From the NCBI GenBank assembly GCA_009699665.1, contig WLNS01000056.1, positions 1 through 8,536 on the forward strand: a DNA stretch of 8,536 nt, read 5' to 3'. Source of the stretch: Actinomycetota bacterium. Its GTDB lineage: Bacteria > Actinomycetota > Actinomycetes > Actinomycetales > Microbacteriaceae. A model generated the notes under the pieces. That model had not been told where the DNA came from. It saw nothing but the letters and a program-made list of their open reading frames with translations, and searched no databases. This document shows, piece after piece, positions 1-6,828 of this stretch; position 1 is the first letter of the stretch, and the number at the start of each line of letters is the position of its first letter. A program made the position numbers and the translations under genes.

Positions 1-686
1 TCATTGAATTCACAAATCGTCTTCTCACGTTTGTGCTCGTCGTCGTAGCCCTCGCAACCTTCCTGCTCGTTGTGCGACTTCGTCAGACGCGCCCCGCGTT
101 GTTTTGGATTGCCCTCTCGGTCGGACTCGGGATTCCCGTGCAAGCCATCATTGGCGGAGTATCGGTGCTCGTGCGTCTCAATCCTTATGTGGTCGGCCTG
201 CACTTCGTTGTATCGGCTGTCATCGTTGCACTGTGCAGCATCTTTGTCGTGCTGCTCTTCTCCCGCACCGCTGAAGGCCGCCCCTCGCGGGGTGTGATGT
301 GGGTAGCCGCACTCACAGTATTTCTCCAAGTTGTGACGGTGCTGTTCGGCGTCATCACGACCGGCTCTGGACCTCATGCGGGCGATGCTCTGGCGCCACG
401 TAACGGATTGTCCAGCGAACTTTTGCAACATCTGCACAGCTATCCCGCCTATGGTGCCCTCGCATTCGTTGCCATTCTGGCTATCTGCGCCAGACTGCAG
501 CGCCGGAGATTTCTTTTTCGCGTGACTCTTGTGCTCATTGCCGTGAATGCGCTCCAAGTGGCTCTGGGCATCACGCAGTCACGACTCGGATTGCCCGTTG
601 GCCTGGTGGCAGCTCACATGTTCCTGGCGTGTTGTGTTGTCGCTCTGACTTTTGCAACGTTGGCAAGTTTCCGGGCACGGCATTAA
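1..686 (+). CDS. ctaA: Heme A synthase (COX15/CtaA family), 3' part
   Basis: Integral membrane enzyme that oxidises the C8 methyl of heme O to a formyl group, giving heme A for aa3-type cytochrome c oxidase. The gene is open from the left edge: the reading frame runs from base 3 without a stop, and the in-frame GTG at 33 is internal because the ten codons before it (IEFTNRLLTF) belong to the family. 227 residues are visible, with about seven hydrophobic helices, so the first helix and the loop after it are probably missing. Family marks (visible numbering): TTGSGPHAGD at 119-128, membrane His67 (GLHF), a QxxH arrangement with His145 (HLHSY) and His205 (AAHM). These match three of the four conserved histidines of Bacillus CtaA; the fourth position appears to be Asn5. 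The loop at about 120-142 has no cysteine, unlike Bacillus CtaA. Stop TAA at 684-686. It converges on ctaB, the previous step of the pathway. Confidence 0.93.
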   Translation, partial: IEFTNRLLTFVLVVVALATFLLVVRLRQTRPALFWIALSVGLGIPVQAIIGGVSVLVRLNPYVVGLHFVVSAVIVALCSIFVVLLFSRTAEGRPSRGVMWVAALTVFLQVVTVLFGVITTGSGPHAGDALAPRNGLSSELLQHLHSYPAYGALAFVAILAICARLQRRRFLFRVTLVLIAVNALQVALGITQSRLGLPVGLVAAHMFLACCVVALTFATLASFRARH

Positions 687-692
687 AGCCAG

Positions 693-705
693 GACGGCAC
701 CCGTC
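693..705. terminator. Small hairpin between convergent ctaA and ctaB, possible terminator
   Basis: The 37-base gap between the two stop codons contains GACGG-CAC-CCGTC, a 5-bp GC-rich stem with a 3-base loop. There is no T-run after it on the plus strand and only a short TTT beyond it on the minus strand. A bidirectional terminator would be expected between convergent genes, but this stem is weak and the call rests mostly on position. Confidence 0.25.
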
Positions 706-723
706 ACCTCAAACGAGTCGGCG

Positions 724-1659
724 TCACCAGAGCGCAATCTGAACATGCCAGAGGGCATCAAGGGCGATTCCGACGAAAAGCAGCGCGAGGTAGGCGTTCG
801 AAAAATGAAAGAGTCGCATAGGCGACACGTCGCGGTTGCTGACGATGCCCTGATAGAGGCGATGACTCTCGACAACAAACGCCCCGCCGAGACCTAGCGC
901 TAAGAGCACGTAGATCACACCCATGTTGGCCACGGGAATCAACACAAGGGAGGCCGCAAGGGTTGCCCACGCGTAAAGCACGATCTGTAATCCGACGGTG
1001 ATCGGTCCCCGGACAACGGTGAGCATGGGAACCTGCGCATTTTGGTAGTCCTCGCGATATTTCCATGACAGCGGCCAGTAGTGCGGTGGTGTCCACAGAA
1101 AGATAATCAGGAAAAGCACAATCGGCGTCAACGCCAGAGAGCCCGTGACCGTGGCCCAACCGATGAGGACGGGAAAGCCGCCGGCGGCCCCGCCCCAAAC
1201 GATGTTCTGTGGCGTCCGACGTTTCAAAAGCAAGCTGTAGACGAGAACGTAAAACAAAATCGCACCCAGAGATAGCCCCGCCGCGAGCCAGTTCGTCAAG
1301 AACCCAAACCACACGGTGGAAACCACGGCAAGAGTCGACGCGAAAATGACCGCTTCCCGGGTAGAAACCTCTCCCGTGACGAGTGGACGTGCCTCGGTGC
1401 GGTGCATGACGCGATCAATGTCTCTGTCAATCACACAGTTGAAGGCACCTGCGGAACCCGCACTCATCGCGCCGCCGATCAACGTGACGAGAACCAACAG
1501 AAGGTGGGGAACGCCTTGTTGGGCAAGAAACATTGTGGGAATCGTCACCGCAAGGAGAAGCTCCATCACGCGCGGCTTCGTGAGAGCTAAGTAGGCGGCA
1601 ATTTTTCGTCGGAAGCCGACCCGCAATGGAGCGGAAACGAACGTTTGCGACGAAGACAT
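724..1659 (-). CDS. ctaB: Protoheme IX farnesyltransferase (heme O synthase)
   Basis: Membrane prenyltransferase of the UbiA superfamily that transfers a farnesyl group to heme b, giving heme O, the substrate of CtaA. With the start at 1659 the protein has 311 residues, normal for the family. Motifs: ALTKPRVMELL (25-35) at the start of the first helix; the first Asp-rich site NxxxDxxxD, here NCVIDRDID (74-82), which binds prenyl diphosphate through Mg2+; RTEARPLVTG (87-96); and the second conserved cytoplasmic loop WTPPHYWPLSWKYREDY (189-205) followed by PML (211-213). About eight or nine hydrophobic helices can be seen. The frame stays open up to an ATG at 1746, but that adds 29 residues unlike the family; the chosen ATG has AAGGA just upstream. 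The gene is divergent from tkt, an arrangement known in corynebacteria and mycobacteria. Confidence 0.96.
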   Translation of the reverse strand: MSSSQTFVSAPLRVGFRRKIAAYLALTKPRVMELLLAVTIPTMFLAQQGVPHLLLVLVTLIGGAMSAGSAGAFNCVIDRDIDRVMHRTEARPLVTGEVSTREAVIFASTLAVVSTVWFGFLTNWLAAGLSLGAILFYVLVYSLLLKRRTPQNIVWGGAAGGFPVLIGWATVTGSLALTPIVLFLIIFLWTPPHYWPLSWKYREDYQNAQVPMLTVVRGPITVGLQIVLYAWATLAASLVLIPVANMGVIYVLLALGLGGAFVVESHRLYQGIVSNRDVSPMRLFHFSNAYLALLFVGIALDALWHVQIALW

Positions 1660-1663
1660 GAGT

Positions 1664-1668
1664 TCCTT
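1664..1668 (-). promoter_or_regulatory. Ribosome binding site deciding the ctaB start
   Basis: Read on the minus strand, the sequence is AAGGA-ACTC-ATG. This Shine-Dalgarno core four bases before the ATG at 1659-1657 favours that start over the in-frame ATG at 1746. Confidence 0.65.
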
Positions 1669-1691
1669 ATTCAGCGAAAACCTATGGTCCG

Positions 1692-1697
1692 AGTCTA
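1692..1697 (-). promoter_or_regulatory. Candidate -10 box for ctaB
   Basis: On the minus strand this reads TAGACT, which fits the actinobacterial TANNNT -10 pattern and lies 32 bases before the ctaB start codon. I see no clear -35 hexamer at 16-19 bases further upstream, so the call is tentative. Confidence 0.25.
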
Positions 1698-1786
1698 AGC
1701 GAGGCGTCTGGATAACATTGTTCCGAGTGGTGCCCCCGGCATGCACGCAACGTCCGAGCGCCGGGCCCCACCTAGCGCCGAGTCCC

Positions 1787-1792
1787 TATACT
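1787..1792 (+). promoter_or_regulatory. Candidate upstream -10 box for tkt operon
   Basis: TATACT differs from the TATAAT consensus at one base. The segment about 17 bases upstream is GC-rich with no TTGACA-like hexamer, though -35 boxes are often poorly conserved in Actinobacteria. A transcript from here would have a leader of about 155 bases before tkt. Confidence 0.3.
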
Positions 1793-1855
1793 GAAAGGGC
1801 TCGGGTGTTCGTTGTGGAGGTCGCGAGCAACATCAAAATGAGCCTCGTTGTGTGG

Positions 1856-1870
1856 ACTCATATGATGAGT
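1856..1870. repeat. 15-base inverted repeat upstream of tkt, possible operator
   Basis: The sequence ACTCAT-ATG-ATGAGT has perfect 6-base arms around a 3-base centre. It covers the candidate -10 box TATGAT, the position expected for a repressor site. The arms are short enough to arise by chance, and I cannot name a regulator that binds this sequence. Confidence 0.35.
1861..1866 (+). promoter_or_regulatory. Candidate downstream -10 box for tkt operon
   Basis: TATGAT differs from TATAAT at one base and sits 88 bases before the tkt ATG. It lies inside the inverted repeat at 1856-1870. No good -35 hexamer is visible at the normal distance. Confidence 0.3.
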
Positions 1871-1953
1871 TTCCGTTCATTCGAAAGGGCCCGGCGCACT
1901 CACCGAGGCGACGACCAGACCTATTCACCGATCAAGGGGTGTGACCGCACGAC

Positions 1954-4044
1954 ATGAGCCCGCTGGACTGGACAGAGCTTGATGACAGCGCCGTAAACAC
2001 CGCGCGCGTGCTTGCCGCCGATGCCGTAGAAAAAGTGGGAAACGGTCACCCCGGCACGGCCATAAGTCTTGCCCCCTTGGCTTACCTGCTGTTTCAGAAG
2101 GTGATGCGCCGTGACCCGAGTGATGACACGTGGGCCGGTCGGGATCGTTTCATCCTCTCGGTAGGACACAGTTCCCTCACGCAGTACGTGCAGCTATATC
2201 TCGGTGGATACGGACTTGAGCTCGACGACCTGAAAGCTCTTCGCACCTGGGGTTCGAAAACGCCCGGTCACCCGGAGTACGGACACACGGCCGGCGTTGA
2301 AATCACCACTGGCCCTCTGGGGCAGGGCCTCGCTTCCGCCGTGGGTTTCTCTTACGCGTCTCGTTTCGAGCGCGGACTTTTTGACCCGGACGCGCGGGTC
2401 GGCGAAAGCCCCTTTGACCACTTTGTTTATGTCATTGCCGGCGATGGAGATCTGCAAGAGGGAGTGACGGCCGAAGCGTCCTCGCTCGCTGGACATCAGC
2501 AACTCGGCAATCTCATTGCGTTCTACGACAGCAATCAGATTTCGATTGAAGACGACACAAAGATTGCCTTCACCGAAGATGTTATCGCGCGTTACGAGTC
2601 CTACGGTTGGCACGTTCAGCTTGTTGATTGGAAGGCTTCGGGTTCGTATGGCGAAGACGTGCACGAGCTGTATGACGCGATTATGGCCGCACAGAAAACA
2701 ACAAACAAACCGTCGTTGATTGTGCTCAAGACCATTATCGGCTGGCCAAGCCCCTCCAAGCAGAACACCGGAAAGATTCATGGATCGGCACTGGGAGCGG
2801 AAGAGCTTGCTGGTTTGAAAAGCGCTGTCGGTTGGGATCCCGAGGTCTTTTTTCACGTACCCGAGTCAGTGATAGCCCACACGCGATTGGCGATAGACCG
2901 CGGACATCAGGCCCGTCGCGAATGGACCCAGGAATTCGATGCCTGGGGCGCACAAAACCCCGAAGCAAAAGCTCTTTTCGAACGACTCGAATCAGGCGTG
3001 ATTCCCGAAGGGCTTGAGAAGGCACTGCCCGACTTTGCGGCCGGTACCGAGGTGTCAACGCGCGCAGCATCCGGAAAAGTACTGAATGCATTGGCAGCAG
3101 TTCTGCCCGAGCTCTGGGGCGGCTCTGCCGACCTTGCCGAGTCAAACAACACAACGATCGAAGCGGCAAAATCATTCGCACCTGCAGCGTGGTCAACCCG
3201 CGAATGGTCAGCGGATCCCTATGGGCGGGTTCTGCACTTTGGAATTCGAGAGCACGCGATGGCGGCAATCATTAACGGGATCGTGTTGCACGGGAAAACC
3301 CGGCCCTTTGGTGGCACATTTCTGATTTTCAGCGACTATATGCGCCCAGCTGTTCGCCTCGCTGCCCTCATGAGTGTGCCATCGATTTTTGTGTGGACCC
3401 ACGATTCCGTAGCGCTCGGTGAGGATGGCCCCACACACCAACCCGTCGAGCAGCTCGCGACACTGCGCGCCATTCCCGGCCTTGACGTGGTCCGCCCTGC
3501 CGATGCCCACGAGGTTGCGTATGCCTGGAAGACAATTCTGGAGCGGCGCCAGGGCCCGGCCGGTATCGCCCTGACGCGCCAAAATGTTCCCGTCTTTGAG
3601 CGCGGCGAGGGCGAGGCAACGGCGAACACAATCGCTCATGCCCGGAACACTTCTCGTGGAGCTTACGTGCTGATAGATTCCGACGGGCACCCCGATGTGC
3701 TCTTGCTCGCCACAGGCTCCGAGGTTCAGCTCGCTGTTGCCGCTCGAGAGATACTGGCGGCCGAGGGCGTTCAGGCGCGCGTCATTTCGGCACCGTGTTG
3801 GGAATGGTTCGAGGAACAGCCAGAGAACTACCGCGAGAGTGTCATTCCCTCGAGAGTCACTGCACGTGTCAGCATCGAAGCCGGGCTTGCGCTCTCATGG
3901 CACAAGTTCTTGGGTTCCCGAGGCCGCGCGGTGTCCCTGGAGCACTTCGGCGCGTCTGCCGACTACAAGACGCTGTTTGAGAAGTTCGGAATAACTACCG
4001 ACGCTGTTGTCTCTGCCGCACACGAATCGATTTCACGCGACTAG
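1954..4044 (+). CDS. tkt: Transketolase
   Basis: Thiamine-diphosphate enzyme that moves two-carbon ketol units between sugar phosphates (xylulose-5-P with ribose-5-P or erythrose-4-P) in the non-oxidative pentose phosphate pathway. The 696 residues are a normal length. Domain order is standard: N-terminal ThDP-binding domain with NGHPG (30-34), GHSS (71-74), TPGHPEYGHTAGVE (103-116) and the cofactor motif GDGDLQEG (163-170) ending at DSN (192-194); His276; a pyrimidine-binding domain with the catalytic Glu433 in FGIREHAM (429-436) and THDSVALGEDGPTHQP (482-497); then a C-terminal domain from about residue 560. Arg542 in TRQN fits the phosphate-binding Arg. An in-frame TGA at 1942-1944 makes the ATG at 1954 the first possible start. 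The best Shine-Dalgarno-like stretch, AAGGGG at 1934-1939, is 14 bases away, longer than usual. First gene of the plus-strand run. Confidence 0.98.
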   Translation: MSPLDWTELDDSAVNTARVLAADAVEKVGNGHPGTAISLAPLAYLLFQKVMRRDPSDDTWAGRDRFILSVGHSSLTQYVQLYLGGYGLELDDLKALRTWGSKTPGHPEYGHTAGVEITTGPLGQGLASAVGFSYASRFERGLFDPDARVGESPFDHFVYVIAGDGDLQEGVTAEASSLAGHQQLGNLIAFYDSNQISIEDDTKIAFTEDVIARYESYGWHVQLVDWKASGSYGEDVHELYDAIMAAQKTTNKPSLIVLKTIIGWPSPSKQNTGKIHGSALGAEELAGLKSAVGWDPEVFFHVPESVIAHTRLAIDRGHQARREWTQEFDAWGAQNPEAKALFERLESGVIPEGLEKALPDFAAGTEVSTRAASGKVLNALAAVLPELWGGSADLAESNNTTIEAAKSFAPAAWSTREWSADPYGRVLHFGIREHAMAAIINGIVLHGKTRPFGGTFLIFSDYMRPAVRLAALMSVPSIFVWTHDSVALGEDGPTHQPVEQLATLRAIPGLDVVRPADAHEVAYAWKTILERRQGPAGIALTRQNVPVFERGEGEATANTIAHARNTSRGAYVLIDSDGHPDVLLLATGSEVQLAVAAREILAAEGVQARVISAPCWEWFEEQPENYRESVIPSRVTARVSIEAGLALSWHKFLGSRGRAVSLEHFGASADYKTLFEKFGITTDAVVSAAHESISRD

Positions 4045-4111
4045 CACAAGGCCACACATCACCAACGAAAGTATTGTCACAACCAACTTCTCACCAAACA
4101 CTAGGAACATA
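4045..4111 (+). other. G-poor spacer between tkt and tal
   Basis: These 67 bases contain only about seven G residues on the plus strand and are rich in A and C, so the mRNA here should be nearly unstructured. I see no terminator hairpin and no clear promoter, so transcription probably continues from tkt into tal. It is the largest gap inside the operon. Confidence 0.55.
4103..4107 (+). promoter_or_regulatory. Ribosome binding site deciding the tal start
   Basis: AGGAA followed by CATA and ATG at 4112. It supports the start at 4112 over the in-frame ATG at 4007, which lies inside tkt. Confidence 0.65.
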
Positions 4112-5218
4112 ATGCCCACCCCAACATCAGAACTGTCCGCAGCCGGAGTCAGCATCTGGCTTGACGACCTCTCACGCGAACGCATCACGTCAGGTTCACT
4201 CGCCAAACTGATAGACACGCACAATGTTGTTGGCGTCACGACAAACCCCACAATTTTTGCAGCGGCCCTGAGCGACGGCGAATCGTATGCGAGCCAGGTG
4301 AGTGAACTCGCCGCAGAAAACATCACAGCGGATGAAGCAGTCTTCCGAATCACAACGGATGACGTTGCTGCAGCGTGCGATATTTTTCAACCGGTTTTCG
4401 AACACACTACAGGCGAAGATGGCCGCGTGTCGATCGAGGTGTCGCCCACTCTGGCTCACGATGCGCACGCAACGATCGCCGAAGCTCAGCGCTTATGGGC
4501 TCGGTTAGATCGACGTAACGCACTTATTAAAATACCGGCAACGCTGGCTGGCCTTGACGCGATTGTTGAGGTTATTGGTGCCGGCATATCGGTCAATGTG
4601 ACCCTCATCTTTAGTCTGGAGCGCTATGCCGCTGTCATCGATGCGTTCTTAGCCGGACTCGAAAAAGCCCGTGACGCAGGGATTGACCTCGCGTCTATAC
4701 ATTCAGTGGCATCGTTTTTTGTCTCGCGCGTTGACAGTGAAGTTGACAAACGACTTGACGCTCTGGCGACCGACGAAGCTCTGGCCCTCAAGCACACTGC
4801 AGGACTTGCAAATGCACGGCTCGCTTTTGAACTCTGTCATCAAAAGTTTGCTCAGCCGCGAGCGATGTCGCTATTGGCCAGTGGAGCGCGCATTCAACGT
4901 CCGTTATGGGCCTCGACAGGCGTCAAAGATCCCACCCTGCCAGACACGCTTTATGTCACGGGGCTCGTGGCCGGCGGCGTGGTCAACACCATGCCAGAGA
5001 AGACGCTCATGGCAACGTTCGACCACGGAGTGATCACAGGAGACACCATCACCCCACTCCTTGCCGACGCGCATGCGTGTTTCGCGGCGCTCGCCAGCGT
5101 TGGTGTAGACATCGATGATGTGACTTCTCTACTCGAGCGTGAGGGTGTCGAAAAATTTATTGTCTCGTGGAATGAACTCCTCGAAACTGTCAACAATGCT
5201 ATGGAGGAACGGCGATGA
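4112..5218 (+). CDS. tal: Transaldolase
   Basis: Class I aldolase-type (beta/alpha)8 barrel enzyme that transfers a dihydroxyacetone unit from sedoheptulose-7-P to glyceraldehyde-3-P, linking the pentose phosphates to fructose-6-P and erythrose-4-P. The 368 residues match the longer actinobacterial form. Motifs: WLDDLSRERI (16-25) with the catalytic Asp, VGVTTNPTIFAAAL (40-53), the Schiff-base Lys140 in NALIKIPAT (136-144), SVNVTLIFSLERY (160-172), SIHSVASFFVSRVD (195-208) and RPLWASTGVKDP (263-274). The frame stays open upstream to an ATG at 4007, but that start lies inside tkt and adds residues unlike the family. Four leucines (128, 132, 180, 265) use TTA, a codon usually uncommon in GC-rich actinobacteria, and two of them lie just before the catalytic lysine. 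The stop overlaps the pgi start. Confidence 0.97.
   Translation: MPTPTSELSAAGVSIWLDDLSRERITSGSLAKLIDTHNVVGVTTNPTIFAAALSDGESYASQVSELAAENITADEAVFRITTDDVAAACDIFQPVFEHTTGEDGRVSIEVSPTLAHDAHATIAEAQRLWARLDRRNALIKIPATLAGLDAIVEVIGAGISVNVTLIFSLERYAAVIDAFLAGLEKARDAGIDLASIHSVASFFVSRVDSEVDKRLDALATDEALALKHTAGLANARLAFELCHQKFAQPRAMSLLASGARIQRPLWASTGVKDPTLPDTLYVTGLVAGGVVNTMPEKTLMATFDHGVITGDTITPLLADAHACFAALASVGVDIDDVTSLLEREGVEKFIVSWNELLETVNNAMEERR
5203..5208 (+). promoter_or_regulatory. Strong ribosome binding site for pgi inside the end of tal
   Basis: GGAGGA lies six bases before the pgi ATG and within the last codons of tal. Together with the ATGA overlap it indicates efficient, coupled translation of pgi. 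Confidence 0.8.
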
Positions 5219-6825
5219 ATTTTCGTGTTCATGTAACAGGCCCTGCGCTGGCAGCGGTCGAGTCAGGACTTGCCGAGCTGGTTTCGAACCTTGTCGCTTC
5301 CCGCATCACCGATCAAGATCCCTCTCTCTGGGGAAAGAAGGCCGAGCGCGAAGCTTCTCAACGTCTGGGTTGGGTCGAGTCTGTCAACGATTCGCGGGCT
5401 CTCGTCGACCAGATTGATCAACTGCGGTCGGCTCTGCACGCTCAGGGAATACGCCACTTCGTTTTGGCGGGCATGGGCGGTTCCTCGCTCGCCGCCGAGG
5501 TGATTACAGCTACGGCCGGCGTTGAGTTGACCATTCTAGATTCGACGTCTCCTGGCCAGGTCACGGCGGCCTTTGCCGGTGATCTCTCGGCGACCGCACT
5601 GATCGTCAGCAGCAAATCAGGTTCCACCGTTGAGACAGATAGCTTGCTGCGTTACTTTGTTGCAGCCGTTGTCGACGCTGGACTCGACGCAGCGCAGAGA
5701 ATCATCGTCGTCACTGACCCCGGATCCGCGCTCGATAAGGTCGCGCAGGCAGCCGGTTATCACGTTTTCTCTGCCGAGCCACACGTTGGTGGGCGATTCT
5801 CTGCCCTCACCGCGTTCGGGCTGGTGCCGTCGGGGCTCGCGGGGGCAGATATTGGTGAACTGCTCGACGAGGCGGCGGCGGCCTCGTTGGCCTTAGCAAT
5901 TGATCATCCCGAGAATCCAGGTCTGATCCTGGGTTGCGCCCTGGCCGCGCATCTTCCGCACCACTCAAAACTTGGACTCGTTTCAGACGGCACACACATT
6001 GTTGGACTTCCAAATTGGATCGAGCAGTTGGTGGCAGAATCGACGGGCAAAGACGGCAAGGGCATTTTGCCGGTCGTTTTAGACGTGGTTTCGCCGGAAC
6101 TCAGCGAACCCTTGGCTGATCTACAGATTCTTCGGCTCGTCGATGACGCGTTCGCACACCACCTTTTTAAGCATGACCGGCACGAGGGCGAAATACTCGT
6201 ATCGGGTACTCTCGGAGCACAATTTCTGGCTTGGGAATACGCCATCGCTATTGCGGGCATGCTGCTCGGAATAAACCCCTTCGACCAACCGGATGTGGAA
6301 TCGGCGAAAGAAGCAACACGGGCGCTGCTCACTCAGCGACCCGCTTCATCCCCGGCACTTTTTGCTGAACACGGTGTCGACGTGCGAGCCGAAGGTGGTT
6401 TTCTTGGTGATGCGGTGACGGTTCGAGAGGCGCTGACGCAACTGCTGGGTGAGCTCGGGCCGGACGGCTACGTCGCTATTCACGCTTATCTCGATCGCGT
6501 GGCACTCCCACAGGCTGAGGGCCTTCGCGACCTGCTCGCCAGACGTGCAGGTCGCCCGGTTACTTTTGGCTGGGGCCCCCGCTTCTTGCACTCAACAGGA
6601 CAATTTCACAAGGGCGGCCCCGCGATCGGCGTATTTGTGCAGATTCTTCAGCACCCATCCACCGACCTCGCTATTCCCGGTTTGTCCTTCACGTTCGGTG
6701 AATTGATAACTGCGCAGGCAGCAGGTGACGCAAGGGTATTGGCTGACCACGGTCTTCCTGTACTTACGCTGACGCTTAGGGAATCTTCAGGCGACCTGAC
6801 TCATCTGTTTGAGGCTTTCAACTAA
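5215..6825 (+). CDS. pgi: Glucose-6-phosphate isomerase, C-terminally extended type
   Basis: Interconverts glucose-6-P and fructose-6-P, closing the pentose phosphate cycle. 536 residues with two sugar isomerase (SIS) folds. First SIS: VLAGMGGSSLAAEV (83-96), IVSSKSGSTVET (130-141), VVTDPGSALDK (165-175) and HVGGRFSALTAFGLVP (190-205). Then EQLVAESTGKDGKG (270-283), where Glu275 fits the catalytic Glu of classical PGI. Second SIS includes INPFDQPDVESAK (353-365), where Lys365 fits the conserved active-site Lys. Classical PGIs end soon after that Lys, but this one goes on for about 170 residues, including GWGPRFLHSTGQFHKGGP (452-469) and FTFGELITAQAAGD (492-505). This matches the PGI part of bifunctional transaldolase/PGI fusion proteins. 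Its ATG shares four bases (ATGA) with the tal stop. Activity is inferred from family, not shown; a small chance remains that it has drifted to a related isomerase role. Confidence 0.93.
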   Translation: MNFRVHVTGPALAAVESGLAELVSNLVASRITDQDPSLWGKKAEREASQRLGWVESVNDSRALVDQIDQLRSALHAQGIRHFVLAGMGGSSLAAEVITATAGVELTILDSTSPGQVTAAFAGDLSATALIVSSKSGSTVETDSLLRYFVAAVVDAGLDAAQRIIVVTDPGSALDKVAQAAGYHVFSAEPHVGGRFSALTAFGLVPSGLAGADIGELLDEAAAASLALAIDHPENPGLILGCALAAHLPHHSKLGLVSDGTHIVGLPNWIEQLVAESTGKDGKGILPVVLDVVSPELSEPLADLQILRLVDDAFAHHLFKHDRHEGEILVSGTLGAQFLAWEYAIAIAGMLLGINPFDQPDVESAKEATRALLTQRPASSPALFAEHGVDVRAEGGFLGDAVTVREALTQLLGELGPDGYVAIHAYLDRVALPQAEGLRDLLARRAGRPVTFGWGPRFLHSTGQFHKGGPAIGVFVQILQHPSTDLAIPGLSFTFGELITAQAAGDARVLADHGLPVLTLTLRESSGDLTHLFEAFN

Positions 6826-6828
6826 GTC

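Larger units (their letters stand above)
1793..1894 (+). repeat. Imperfect 12-base direct repeat in the tkt upstream region
   Basis: GAAAGGGCTCGG at 1793-1804 and GAAAGGGCCCGG at 1883-1894 match at 11 of 12 bases, with starts 90 bases apart. The first copy begins directly after the candidate -10 TATACT. The copies may be two sites for one regulator or a chance match; the coordinates span both copies and the sequence between them. Confidence 0.35.
1660..1953. other. Divergent ctaB/tkt intergenic control region
   Basis: These 294 bases separate two divergent genes and must carry the signals for ctaB on one side and for the pentose phosphate run on the other. I find no convincing gene in them: the plus-strand frame from 1658 to 1957 overlaps the ctaB start and the tkt start and does not look like a known protein. 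The region holds candidate -10 boxes (1692-1697 minus, 1787-1792 plus, 1861-1866 plus), an inverted repeat at 1856-1870 and an imperfect direct repeat (1793-1804 and 1883-1894). Its size, larger than any other gap in the window, fits a regulated promoter region. Confidence 0.75.

Noticed and set aside
652..897. An 81-codon plus-strand frame across the end of ctaA and ctaB.
   Set aside because: It is antisense to the conserved ctaB C-terminus, overlaps the ctaA end and has no protein-like features.
724..1746. Longer ctaB reading frame starting at the ATG at 1746.
   Set aside because: The extra 29 residues are unlike the family N-terminus, and AAGGA directly precedes the ATG at 1659.
1658..1957. 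A 99-codon plus-strand frame spanning the ctaB/tkt intergenic region, possible leader peptide.
   Set aside because: It starts in the ctaB start codon region, ends inside the tkt start, has no ribosome binding site and resembles no protein I know.
2194..2856. A 220-codon minus-strand frame opposite tkt.
   Set aside because: It lies wholly inside a clear transketolase gene and shows no domain or motif; a shadow frame.
4007..5218. Longer tal reading frame starting inside tkt at 4007.
   Set aside because: The first 35 residues are not transaldolase-like, and the ATG at 4112 has its own AGGAA site and the expected N-terminus.
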